A stretch of 64,000 nucleotides of DNA from an uncultured Muribaculaceae bacterium (GTDB taxonomy: Bacteria > Bacteroidota > Bacteroidia > Bacteroidales > Muribaculaceae), in contig CANQZG010000019.1 of NCBI GenBank assembly GCA_947628305.1, forward strand, positions 1-64,000. The letters are read 5' to 3'. This document shows positions 22,242 to 30,324 of the stretch, piece after piece. The first letter of the stretch is position 1. Every line of letters begins with the position of its first letter. The notes under the pieces are model-generated. The model searched no databases. It was given only the letters and a program-made list of their open reading frames with translations, and was not told the DNA's origin. The translations under genes were made by a program, and so were the position numbers.

Positions 22242-23711
22242 ATGAAGTTAAAAGACATCATCCAATCGGAGAACCCGACCGACCAAATCAGCCTTTTGCA
22301 GTCGGGGCGCAATCATCCCATCCCGGATGCCGAACAAGCAAAAAAGGCACTTGACCCGAAGTTGCACGACATCAACGACCCCATCAAGCGCAAGGACAAG
22401 CAAGTGCGCGTCGATGCTGATGCGGAAAGCGATTCGGCAAAGAAAGTCATCGACAGCAACGGGGAAGCGGTCGCAACGCGCACGGAAAAGGTCGCCCGCA
22501 TCGCCGTGGCAATTCAAAAACTTATCATTTCCCGCGCCGTGTCGTTTGTGTTCGGCAACCCCGTGGAATATAACGCCACGCCGACCAACGAACAAGAACA
22601 AGCCGTTCTTTACGCCGTCAAGCGCATCTTGAAAGACGTTAAGACCAATTCGTTGAACCGCAAGATTGCCCGCGCGATTTTCGGCTTCAAGGAATGTGCC
22701 GAATATTGGTATCCCGTACCAAAGGAACACGGCAAATATGGGTTCAAAAGCAAGTTCAAGTTGCGTTGCGCCATATTGTCGCCCGCCTTTGGTGATACGC
22801 TTTACCCTTATTTCGATGATTCCGGCGACATGGTGGCGTTTTCCCGTTCTTATAGTCACAAGGACAACAAGGGCGTTTCAACAAGTTACTTTGAAACATT
22901 CACCGATGAAGAACATTGGCTTTGGCGCACTAACGGCGGCGGTGTAGGTGCGCAGCTTGTCGAGGGCTACCCCAAGCCCGTTGCAATCGGCAAAATCCCC
23001 GTTATTTACGGGTATCAAGAAAAGTTTGAAACCGAAGATGTGGACAAGTTGATTGACCGCTTGGAAACCCTTTTGTCGAACTTTGCCGACACCAACGATT
23101 ATCACGCAAGCCCCAAAATCTTTTGCACCGGGCAAATCAACGGATGGGCGAAAAAGGGCGAATCCGGCGCGGTTATCGAGGGCGAACCGGGCGCAACGAT
23201 GCAATATGTGTCATGGGCGAATGCCCCCGAAGCGGTCAAGTTGGAAATCGAAACCCTTATGCGCCTGATATACACCATCACGCAGACCCCCGACATTTCC
23301 TTTGATGCCGTCAAGGGTCTTGGCGCGATTTCCGGGCTTGCCCTGAAACTTCTTTTCATGGACGCACACTTGAAAGTGCAAGACAAGATGGAAATTTTCG
23401 ATGATTTCCTACAACGCCGCGCAAATGTGCTTCTTGCCTATGTCGCACAATTCAACACGCAGCTTGCCACCGCTTGCGATGAACTTGAAGTCGAACCCGA
23501 AGTGACCCCGTACATCCTGACAAGCGAAATTGATGATTTGAACTATTGGTTAACCGCCAATGGTGGCAAACCCGTGATTTCGCAAGAAGAATCGGTTGAA
23601 AAGGCGGGGTTGTCCGGCGATGCGAAAATGACCATGCAGAAAATCAACGAGCAGACCACCCGCGAAAATTCATTCATGGTCGGAGAACCCCAACTTGAAA
23701 TTGATGCTTAA
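22242..23711 (+). CDS. Portal protein (SPP1 gp6-like)
   Basis: The protein is 489 aa from the ATG at 22242 (the track start at 22188 overlaps terminase). The family pattern is visible: VARIAVAIQKLIISRAVSFVFGNPVEY, then TLYPYFDDSGDMVAFSRSY and ISFDAVKGLGAISGLALKLLFMDAHLKVQDK, as in SPP1-type portals. It forms the dodecameric ring for DNA entry and exit. The order terminase-portal-MuF supports this. Confidence 0.92.
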   Translation: MKLKDIIQSENPTDQISLLQSGRNHPIPDAEQAKKALDPKLHDINDPIKRKDKQVRVDADAESDSAKKVIDSNGEAVATRTEKVARIAVAIQKLIISRAVSFVFGNPVEYNATPTNEQEQAVLYAVKRILKDVKTNSLNRKIARAIFGFKECAEYWYPVPKEHGKYGFKSKFKLRCAILSPAFGDTLYPYFDDSGDMVAFSRSYSHKDNKGVSTSYFETFTDEEHWLWRTNGGGVGAQLVEGYPKPVAIGKIPVIYGYQEKFETEDVDKLIDRLETLLSNFADTNDYHASPKIFCTGQINGWAKKGESGAVIEGEPGATMQYVSWANAPEAVKLEIETLMRLIYTITQTPDISFDAVKGLGAISGLALKLLFMDAHLKVQDKMEIFDDFLQRRANVLLAYVAQFNTQLATACDELEVEPEVTPYILTSEIDDLNYWLTANGGKPVISQEESVEKAGLSGDAKMTMQKINEQTTRENSFMVGEPQLEIDA

Positions 23712-23724
23712 AACCGAATCGACA

Positions 23725-24018
23725 ATGAAAAGGCTTTTCACAATCCTTGCCGTCGCCCTGATGCTTCTTGTGGCATCATGCGGCGATGGCAACACCGTTT
23801 CCGGCTATGTTGTCGGCAAGCGGCACACCCCACAAAGGTATTACACCACCCGTGACCCGGCAACGCAGACATCGCGCATTCGCACAATCCCCGAAATGTG
23901 GATGCTTTATGTTGCGGATTCAACCGCCGTGCGCACCGTACACGTTGACAAACCCACCTTTGATTCGGCGGTCAGGGGTGAAAAAATCCGCTTGCGCTAT
24001 GGCAAAGAAAGCGACTAA
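23725..24018 (+). CDS. Small prophage lipoprotein
   Basis: The protein is 97 aa from the ATG at 23725. The lipoprotein signal is clear: MKRLFTILAVALMLLVASCGDG, with lipobox VASC. The mature part is 78 aa (VSGYVVGKRHTPQRYYTTRDP...). A lipoprotein in the middle of the packaging/head operon is unusual for a structural role; phage lipoproteins in such places can block superinfection. That function is inference only. Its 3' end overlaps the next gene by 20 bp. Confidence 0.75.
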   Translation: MKRLFTILAVALMLLVASCGDGNTVSGYVVGKRHTPQRYYTTRDPATQTSRIRTIPEMWMLYVADSTAVRTVHVDKPTFDSAVRGEKIRLRYGKESD

Positions 24019-24181
24019 ATCCACCGCGCCCCGTCCTGAATACACTTGCAAGGATTGTGCGCATTCCGAGAATTGGCACAACATCGGGGCGGATGGGCAA
24101 CCCATCTTTTGTGACTGCAAGTTCCAAAAGTGGTGCAAGTTCCTGAAACACGATTATTGCGAACACTTCACAAAGCGTTGA
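23999..24181 (+). CDS. Small Cys/His-rich (zinc-binding) protein
   Basis: The protein is 60 aa from the ATG at 23999. Six cysteines and several histidines (YTCKDCAHSENWHNIG; FCDCKFQKWCKFLKHDYCEHF) form a probable zinc-binding fold, seen as a short protein near head genes in Bacteroidetes phages. The ORF track start at 23768 is a long shadow of the lipoprotein gene. Confidence 0.7.
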   Translation: MAKKATKSTAPRPEYTCKDCAHSENWHNIGADGQPIFCDCKFQKWCKFLKHDYCEHFTKR

Positions 24182-24187
24182 TTCCTG

Positions 24188-27100
24188 ATGGCAAAGAAGC
24201 GACAAAAGACAACCCGGTTTTCGATTCAGGGTTTCGACCTGAACCATTATCGCGCCACCGAGCAATATGCGGCGGCGGTGCAAGCCTTGTTTGACCGTGC
24301 GACCCTTGCGATTGCACAATCAGTATCACAGCGCAAAATAGACCCCGACAAGCCTTTTTCTTTCGATGATTACCCCGAAGTAAAAGCCGAATTGCAAAAG
24401 GTTGTCGGGCGGCTTGCGTCGCAGCTTAAAACCACGATTGAAACCGGGTCGAAGAATCAATGGTTGTTTGCTTGCGACAAGAACGATGGATTCATTGATT
24501 CTATCATGGACACGTCGAAGTTGTCAAAGGCGCGGTTGAAGAAGATGCAAGACCGTAATTTGGACGCTTTAAGCACCTTTCAGGCACGAAAGGTTGCGGG
24601 CATGGACTTGTCGCAACGTGTGTGGCGATATGTCGGGCAATACCGCGACCAATTAGAAACCGCCCTTGATGTCGGATTGGGCGAGGGTCGAAGCGCACAA
24701 CAACTTGCCCGCGATGTTAAACAAAACTTGCGTGACCCTGACCGCCTTTTTCGCCGCGTGCAAAGCGGGCGAGTTGATAAGGATGGAAACCCGATTTTGG
24801 TATTGTCAAAGGCGGCACGGGCATTTCATCCGGGGCGTGGCGTTTATCGGTCGAGTGTGAAGAACGCCCAACGCCTGACACGTTCCGAAATCAATATGGC
24901 TTACCGGGAAAGCGATTTTTTGCGGTGGCAACAACTTGATTTCGTTGTCGGCTTTGAGATTCACCGAAGCAACCACAAGCCCCTTTGCAAATGCAAGATG
25001 TGTGACCGCTTGCAAGGGCGTTATCCCAAGACGTTCAAGTTCAAAGGGTGGCATCCGCAATGTATGTGTTACGCCGTGCCAATCCTGATGGAAGAAGAAA
25101 CCTTTGATGAAAACGAATTGGGCGACCTCAAAGCAGCTTTGCGCGGCACGGAGTACAAGAAGAAGCAATCGCGCAATCTTGTTACCGATGTGCCGGACGG
25201 ATTCAAAGAGTGGGTCGCCGAAAACATGGAAGCGTCGGCGGGTTGGGCATCGACCCCCTATTTCATCAAGGACAATTTCGTTGATGGCGACTTGTCAAAG
25301 GGATTGAAGATTGCCTTGCCCACGGTTGAGCCTGATGCGCCGGATGTTCCCGAAATCCCCTTATTTGAAGCCAAAACACCGCAAGAAGCGGTCGATTATA
25401 TTCTTGCAAACATCGCCGAATCATGTTCTTTGGAAATTAAGCCAAAGGATTTGCCGTTGGTAAACGCAATCATCAATCAGGTTAACCAACGAATGCAAGC
25501 GTTTGGATTACCTAAATTCAATAACTTTGGCAAACCCCGGAATCCCAAAGCGGAAGCATCATGGATGGGGCATGATAATTCGTTCAATGTGAATTTGCCG
25601 CGTCTTTCAGGAAAGGCCGTTTGGAACAATGCACAAAAATGGGCGAAAAAAGGCATCAAGTGGACGCATTTTGTCAATGAAGATGATGTGGTAAGACAAA
25701 CGATTGACCACGAAATCGGGCATTGCCTGATGAGCAAATTTGGCTTTTCCGGCGAAGTTATGGACGCATTCGCCCGCGCGGGAAAAACACGGAATGGCAT
25801 TGTCGAAATTAACGACATCTTAGGTTACTATGCTTCAACGAATGAAGAAGAATATTTCGCCGAAGCATTTGCAATGTTCATGGGCGCAGACCGCGACAAG
25901 ATGGGAGAAGTGACCGCAGAAATGATGAAAAAATTTGTTGATAAGGTCAAAGCAAAAATCGGTCGTGACCCATTCGCAGTTCCCGGCAAAGAAGCCCCAA
26001 AACCCGACCCCGTGCAAGCGCAGCTTGACGCACTGATGCCGTCGATTGAATCCGCCCGCAAGATTGCCAACGAATGGGGGCTTGAACTTCGATTGAAAGG
26101 ACTTGACGCGGCGGTGGCGGCAAGGGATGTCAAGGACATCAACAAGTTCATTTCCCTTATTACGTCCGATGGTACGAAGTACACCACCGAATTGTCGGCA
26201 TTCTTCAAGGATGCCGCGCAACTGATTAAGGACATCAACACCGCCGGGGTTGGTGTCTTGCCTGATGTCGTTGCCGAACTTACGCAGTACATGACCAATC
26301 TTTCAGCGAACAAGAAAGATTGGGTGGACGGTGCTTCATTCTATCAATCCGAACTTGAAAAGGCAAAGGAGAAGTTGCGGCAATATAAGGCATCGCCGGA
26401 AGCCCGGTTGACTGATTACCAAAAAAGGGTCGTGGCACAAGTCCGTGAATCAATCAAGACCGCCGATGAATGGTGGATAAAAACAACCACATTGCGGAAT
26501 TTGCTTGATTCATTCCTTGCCGATATTGACAATTTCACGCTATTTGACAAGATGCAAGATGAAATGTGTCGCTTGGATGGTCGTGTTTATGCCGCAGACA
26601 AAAAGGTTGACAAGTTTATTGCCGATGCCGATGCCCTGATGAAAACAGCAAGGGGTTTCAGTATTGATGATTCCGAACTTTCAAAGTATGTGTTTTATTT
26701 GAGAGGACGCGACCGGGCTTATTCTTGGGGTGCTTTCAAAAAGGACATCAACAAGGCTTTTGATGACCTTAAAGCAAAGGTTGATGAAGCCCAAAAGAAA
26801 AAGTTGGAGGAAGAAGCGGCAAGACCTAAACTTGACACCGTTGTTGACGACATCAAGACGTGGAAAGTTGATTATCTTGAAGTCAAGGAACACGCCAAGC
26901 AACCGACGGTTGATGAAATTGTGGAAAGAGTGAGCGGCGGCGATAAAACCGCCGGGTCTTGTTCATCGTTGGCATTCACCTTTGCCGCCAACCATGCCGG
27001 GCTTGATGTGCTTGATTTCCGCGATGGTGAAAGCCGACGTTATTTCGCCCGCACGGGTAACATCGTGACGATTTGTGAAAAAATGGGCGGCGTGAATAAA

Positions 27101-27427
27101 TATGACGTTTCCGGCGTTGAAATTATGAAAACAACGACCATCGGAAAAATGTATTATCTCGCTATTGGTCAACACGCGGCGATTGTCCGACAAGTTGCAA
27201 AAGGGAAATTTGAATATCTTGAATTGCAATCGGCATACTCAAACGGTTGGAAACCCTTGAATGCGACTATATTTGGAAAACGATTTGGTGCAAGGGGGCG
27301 TTGTTATTCCGCCCAACTGATAGATATTGACCTTTTCAAAGGCGATTCAAGTTTCAAAACACTTATGGGCTATATCAATACATCCAAAGACAACCAAAAG
27401 AAAGGTGCATCAGGTACGATTAAATAA
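24188..27427 (+). CDS. MuF-type minor head protein with metallopeptidase and papain-like C-terminal parts
   Basis: The protein is 1079 aa, several times the length of a plain SPP1 gp7. N-terminal to middle: a Mu F-like head-morphogenesis domain (about 150-300; RLTRSEINMAYRESDFLRWQQ, CKCKMCDRLQGRYP, WHPQCMCY). Then a zinc-metallopeptidase-like segment with HEIGH (about 508-512) and EYFAEAFAMF about 45 residues later. A helical linker (about 620-900) leads to a C-terminal domain with GSCSSLAF (Cys about 925), GQHAAIV (His about 995) and YLELQS, the Cys-His-acid order of papain-fold toxins. MuF proteins with C-terminal toxins are a known temperate-phage toxin family; the toxin call here is inference from motif order. 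Confidence 0.85.
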   Translation: MAKKRQKTTRFSIQGFDLNHYRATEQYAAAVQALFDRATLAIAQSVSQRKIDPDKPFSFDDYPEVKAELQKVVGRLASQLKTTIETGSKNQWLFACDKNDGFIDSIMDTSKLSKARLKKMQDRNLDALSTFQARKVAGMDLSQRVWRYVGQYRDQLETALDVGLGEGRSAQQLARDVKQNLRDPDRLFRRVQSGRVDKDGNPILVLSKAARAFHPGRGVYRSSVKNAQRLTRSEINMAYRESDFLRWQQLDFVVGFEIHRSNHKPLCKCKMCDRLQGRYPKTFKFKGWHPQCMCYAVPILMEEETFDENELGDLKAALRGTEYKKKQSRNLVTDVPDGFKEWVAENMEASAGWASTPYFIKDNFVDGDLSKGLKIALPTVEPDAPDVPEIPLFEAKTPQEAVDYILANIAESCSLEIKPKDLPLVNAIINQVNQRMQAFGLPKFNNFGKPRNPKAEASWMGHDNSFNVNLPRLSGKAVWNNAQKWAKKGIKWTHFVNEDDVVRQTIDHEIGHCLMSKFGFSGEVMDAFARAGKTRNGIVEINDILGYYASTNEEEYFAEAFAMFMGADRDKMGEVTAEMMKKFVDKVKAKIGRDPFAVPGKEAPKPDPVQAQLDALMPSIESARKIANEWGLELRLKGLDAAVAARDVKDINKFISLITSDGTKYTTELSAFFKDAAQLIKDINTAGVGVLPDVVAELTQYMTNLSANKKDWVDGASFYQSELEKAKEKLRQYKASPEARLTDYQKRVVAQVRESIKTADEWWIKTTTLRNLLDSFLADIDNFTLFDKMQDEMCRLDGRVYAADKKVDKFIADADALMKTARGFSIDDSELSKYVFYLRGRDRAYSWGAFKKDINKAFDDLKAKVDEAQKKKLEEEAARPKLDTVVDDIKTWKVDYLEVKEHAKQPTVDEIVERVSGGDKTAGSCSSLAFTFAANHAGLDVLDFRDGESRRYFARTGNIVTICEKMGGVNKYDVSGVEIMKTTTIGKMYYLAIGQHAAIVRQVAKGKFEYLELQSAYSNGWKPLNATIFGKRFGARGRCYSAQLIDIDLFKGDSSFKTLMGYINTSKDNQKKGASGTIK

Positions 27428-27438
27428 CCTGATGCACC
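27404..27438. terminator. Bidirectional terminator between convergent units
   Basis: GGTGCATCAGGT pairs perfectly with ACCTGATGCACC across an 11-nt loop that contains the MuF stop codon. It separates the rightward head operon from the leftward accessory block. Confidence 0.7.
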
Positions 27439-27457
27439 CTTGCAAGGTGTTGAAATA

Positions 27458-27682
27458 TCATTGGCGGTCTTTGAAGAAGTCAACCCAATATGGGTTTTCT
27501 TTGTCAAAGATTGCCTTTTGTTTTTGTGTCAGTTCGTGGGGGTAATCCCGAAACATATTAAAGATTTGTTTCTTGTCAAAGGTGAATAGCCATTCACCTA
27601 TGTTTTCGGGGTTATCCACCCACCAAATCACATCGGATTCATTGTTCTTTCGGAACTTGATTTTTGGGTGGTTATCTTTCAT
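27458..27682 (-). CDS. Small protein next to the MuF toxin-like end; immunity candidate
   Basis: The protein is 74 aa from the ATG at 27682 (the track start at 27727 adds an unlikely leader). It is tryptophan/aspartate-rich and compact (VIWWVDNPENIGEWLFTFDKKQIFNMFRDYP; IFDKENPYWVDFF), a conserved-looking globular domain. It lies 30 bp beyond the toxin-like C-terminus, on the opposite strand, and is coupled by ATGA to the gene upstream. An immunity role is suggested by position only. Confidence 0.65.
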   Translation of the reverse strand: MKDNHPKIKFRKNNESDVIWWVDNPENIGEWLFTFDKKQIFNMFRDYPHELTQKQKAIFDKENPYWVDFFKDRQ

Positions 27683-27894
27683 TTTGTTTGCTTCTTTCGT
27701 TCTATGTTGCCCCGATAGATGGCGCAACGGTTGTTTTTATAAGGTCGGTCAGGTGCAAGCCCATAATTCCACAATGTCGGCAACGACACACCCAATTCAT
27801 CCGGCGTGAAGCGGTCGAAGATGGCGGCGACTGACCCGAAATAATAGTGCCTATCATCGCCCAAGCAGACGTGAACAACTGATTCATTCTTCAT
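27679..27894 (-). CDS. Hypothetical protein (71 aa)
   Basis: Reads MKNESVVHVCLGDDRHYYFGSVAAIFDRFTPDELGVSLPTLWNYGLAPDRPYKNNRCAIYRG. This resembles short phage proteins made of a beta-strand pair and a helix. Overlaps the next gene by 4 bp. On the minus strand a TATCTTTG box lies about 30 bp upstream, next to a degenerate version of the prophage palindrome (CACTATAATC). Function unknown. Confidence 0.65.
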   Translation of the reverse strand: MKNESVVHVCLGDDRHYYFGSVAAIFDRFTPDELGVSLPTLWNYGLAPDRPYKNNRCAIYRGNIERKKQTK

Positions 27895-27939
27895 CGTGTC
27901 TTGATTATAGTGTGCAAAGATACAACCTTTTGTCGGATT

Positions 27940-28197
27940 TCAAGCACCGGGGAATGACGCTTCAAGGACAACGGAGAAAAACAAGGTTAATTCTTTGTCA
28001 CACTTGATGGGTTTGGCTAAATTCCATTTGCTTGGCATGATATATGTATCTTTGCGAAATAAACGGATTCCGTCGGTATCAAGTTCATCAACCTTGCCGG
28101 GGTTTTCCTTGATATATTCGGACGTGACGGCAACGACTTGTTCGCACATTTCACGGCGGATGCTTGCGACCCTTGAAAGATATTCTTCTTTGGTCAT
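27940..28197 (-). CDS. Hypothetical protein (85 aa)
   Basis: A small helical N-terminus (TKEEYLSRVASIRREMCEQVVAVTSEYIKENPG) followed by a beta-rich end. It is coupled to the upstream 185-aa gene by a 4-bp ATGA overlap at 28194-28197, which supports it as real. No family recognised. Confidence 0.65.
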   Translation of the reverse strand: MTKEEYLSRVASIRREMCEQVVAVTSEYIKENPGKVDELDTDGIRLFRKDTYIMPSKWNLAKPIKCDKELTLFFSVVLEASFPGA

Positions 28198-28751
28198 TTG
28201 GTCATGTCGTTAAAGTCGAACCATTCACGGGGCGAATTGACCGCCGCTTTTTTGATTTCCCGATAAAAGGCTTTGTTCAGTTTACGAAGCCGGGCAAGAT
28301 ATTCATGGGGTCGCCAATTCCACCCCGGCATCACTTCATTGTCGGCGGCGTAAATACCGCCCGCAGACGGTTCAAAGTGTGCAAGGGCAACCAAGTGTCC
28401 ATCCTTGATGAAAGCAACGTCGGAAACGCCGCCTTTGGGCTTCTTGGGGTATCTTATAGACTTGCACCCGGAATAATAATCCTGAATGCGCTTTTGTTGT
28501 TCAAGGGCGGCGCGGATTTTTGCGGTCTTGTCGCGGCGGAATGCCACGATGTCGGCGGCAACCTTGTGGCGCAGCTCTGCAACATTGATGGGGTCTTGCC
28601 CGGTTGCCATGTCGTAAGGCATCAGCCCATCAACGAACATCCGCACGGCGCGGGTGTAGTTTTCTTTGTCCACGATTTTGTCGTGAAGTTCGGTCAGAAA
28701 CTCAACCGAAAGGTCGAATCGTTCCGAAAGGGATTTGATTGTTGATTCCAT
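28194..28751 (-). CDS. Hypothetical protein (185 aa)
   Basis: A soluble basic helical protein (LRHKVAADIVAFRRDKTAKIRAALEQQKRIQDYYSGCKSIRYPKKPKGG; REWFDFNDMTK). It is part of the leftward accessory block, coupled to the next gene. A nearly co-extensive antisense ORF (28164-28745, plus) is the shadow. No function recognised. Confidence 0.68.
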   Translation of the reverse strand: MESTIKSLSERFDLSVEFLTELHDKIVDKENYTRAVRMFVDGLMPYDMATGQDPINVAELRHKVAADIVAFRRDKTAKIRAALEQQKRIQDYYSGCKSIRYPKKPKGGVSDVAFIKDGHLVALAHFEPSAGGIYAADNEVMPGWNWRPHEYLARLRKLNKAFYREIKKAAVNSPREWFDFNDMTK

Positions 28752-28787
28752 GTTTTGAAAAGGGGATTGATTGTTGATTGTCTTTTA

Positions 28788-29189
28788 TTAAAACGGGTGG
28801 TGTTCAAACGTCAACGATTGTTCGATGCGATATAATGAATCGGTCGAAAACTCAACCGCCGGGATGTCGTATAACAACCCGTGGGAATGTGTGCGGATGA
28901 TGAAGCCGTGTCGCGTGTCAAGCCTGATTGATTCGGTGTAAAACGCGCGGGTCGAAGTGACCTTGAAAACGGGGAAATCAACCATGAACAACAACGCGCC
29001 TTTGCTGATGTCGGCAAGCGGTGTCCGGGGCGTGTTTCGCTTCAAGTGATATTTGCTTGAAAGCAATCCTTTGATTCTTGCAATGCAGTTCCGGCGCAAT
29101 GAACCATAAAGCGCATTGATGCACGGGTTCGGGATGTCCGGGCTTGTTGTGTGCAAGTTGAATTTGTAAGGGTTGAATTTTTGATTCAT
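28788..29189 (-). CDS. Hypothetical protein (133 aa)
   Basis: A basic N-terminus (MNQKFNPYKFNLHTTSPDIPNPCINALYGSLRRNC) and a beta-rich C-terminal half (GALLFMVDFPVFKVTSTRAFYTESIRLDTRHGFIIRTHSHG). Gaps to both neighbours are short and the strand is shared. No known domain seen. Confidence 0.6.
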   Translation of the reverse strand: MNQKFNPYKFNLHTTSPDIPNPCINALYGSLRRNCIARIKGLLSSKYHLKRNTPRTPLADISKGALLFMVDFPVFKVTSTRAFYTESIRLDTRHGFIIRTHSHGLLYDIPAVEFSTDSLYRIEQSLTFEHHPF

Positions 29190-29201
29190 AATTAGTCGCT
29201 T

Positions 29202-29411
29202 TTAATCGCCGAGGGTGTCAAGGATATTGCACAAGGCGCATTCGGCAAGGTCAACATTGTTATTTTCGATTCCTGATTCATTGCGGAACATTGACAATGA
29301 TTCAAGTGCTTCATGTGCTTTTCGGGCGATGTGTTCCAACACATGGTCAACGGGCAAACCGCCAAAATTGACGGATGTTGTCGTTGTCGTTTTTACGGTT
29401 ATTTGCTTCAT
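29202..29411 (-). CDS. Hypothetical protein (69 aa)
   Basis: A Thr-rich start (MKQITVKTTTTTSVNFGGLPVDHVLEHIARKAHEALESL) and a Cys-containing helical end (VDLAECALCNILDTLGD). The ATG abuts the stop of the small membrane-protein gene at 29411, so translation is coupled. Confidence 0.6.
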   Translation of the reverse strand: MKQITVKTTTTTSVNFGGLPVDHVLEHIARKAHEALESLSMFRNESGIENNNVDLAECALCNILDTLGD

Positions 29412-29605
29412 TACTTCTTGCGCTTTTTAAGGATTGAGAAGAACACGACCACCGCGAAAAACGCGATGATACCGATTGCGCACGGAATCCATATCGGCGC
29501 AAAGACCCATCCCCAATTCATATCGGGGCAAGTGGTCAGTTTCAGGGCGACCAAAAGCACGGTCAGCCACAAAAGGATGATTGTTGCGATGTCTTTTTTC
29601 TTCAT
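29411..29605 (-). CDS. Small two-helix membrane protein (Fragile-X-F-type)
   Basis: The protein is 64 aa with two membrane segments (about 5-23 and 32-57; ATIILLWLTVLLVALKL and WVFAPIWIPCAIGIIAFFAVVVFF) and a KKRKK tail. The pattern WxxAPxWIP matches small phage membrane proteins often annotated as transmembrane Fragile-X-F. Its job in phage biology is unknown; superinfection exclusion is one possibility. Confidence 0.7.
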   Translation of the reverse strand: MKKKDIATIILLWLTVLLVALKLTTCPDMNWGWVFAPIWIPCAIGIIAFFAVVVFFSILKKRKK

Positions 29606-29613
29606 TGTGTTAT

Positions 29614-30324
29614 TTAGTTTTCGGGTTCATCGGATAATGGTTGCGTTAAGAAGTCTTTGAGCAACGCGGCATCGACCAACCGCCGGATGCGCGTGTGGGG
29701 CATTCCGCCCATATATTCAGGAATCAAGCCTTGCATCCGCCTGACTTCATCAGGCAAAAGGGTGTGCAGCTTGCGCCCCGCCTTTTTCGTAATCATCGCG
29801 TCGAAGTGTGCCGCATATCTTGTCAGGGCGGCAAACATCGCACACACAAGGTCGGCTTGCGCAATGAACATCAACCAATCGGGCAACAAGTCGGGGTTCT
29901 TGCGCTTATATTCCGAATGAATCATTTTCCATGCCCATGTCAGGGGCTTGGATTCTTCAATGAATTGTTCGGCGTGTTTCGCAATGCGTGTGCGGTGTTC
30001 CCAATCAAGGGTCTTTGACCGTTCCCGGTCATATTCGCCCCTGATTTCGCGCAATGCCCGTGAAAGATGCCTTGTTTCCCGGTTGCCGATGATGCGGGCT
30101 AAATCCATAAGGGTGTCGATATAATCCCAAATGACATCGAAGAACACAAACGGCAAATAAGAGATTCGGAACACCGTGTGGCGGTCGAATGCCGTTGTGA
30201 TGTCAAAGGGCGTTTGCGCCGCCCGTCGCGGCATGATGTCAAACGACGGGGCGGGCATCGGCACAAATCCGGGGTTGTGCTTCTTGATGTAGTCAAGAAT
30301 TGCTTTCGGGGGTCTTTCCATCAT
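29614..30324 (-). CDS. Hypothetical phage protein (236 aa)
   Basis: From the ATGATG at 30324 (MMERPPKAILDYIKKHNPGF); the track start at 30375 lies deep inside the PAPS-reductase gene. A helical protein (RHLSRALREIRGEYDRERSKTLDWEHRTRIAKHAEQFIEES; LMFIAQADLVCAMFAALTRYAAHFD). It overlaps the upstream gene by 32 bp, so it is co-translated with the PAPS-reductase-like protein and may work with it. No family recognised. Confidence 0.65.
   Translation of the reverse strand: MMERPPKAILDYIKKHNPGFVPMPAPSFDIMPRRAAQTPFDITTAFDRHTVFRISYLPFVFFDVIWDYIDTLMDLARIIGNRETRHLSRALREIRGEYDRERSKTLDWEHRTRIAKHAEQFIEESKPLTWAWKMIHSEYKRKNPDLLPDWLMFIAQADLVCAMFAALTRYAAHFDAMITKKAGRKLHTLLPDEVRRMQGLIPEYMGGMPHTRIRRLVDAALLKDFLTQPLSDEPEN

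Noticed and set aside
28164-28745. 193-aa plus-strand ORF
   Set aside because: Almost fully antisense to the 28194-28751 gene, which is coupled to its neighbours by ATGA overlaps on the minus strand.
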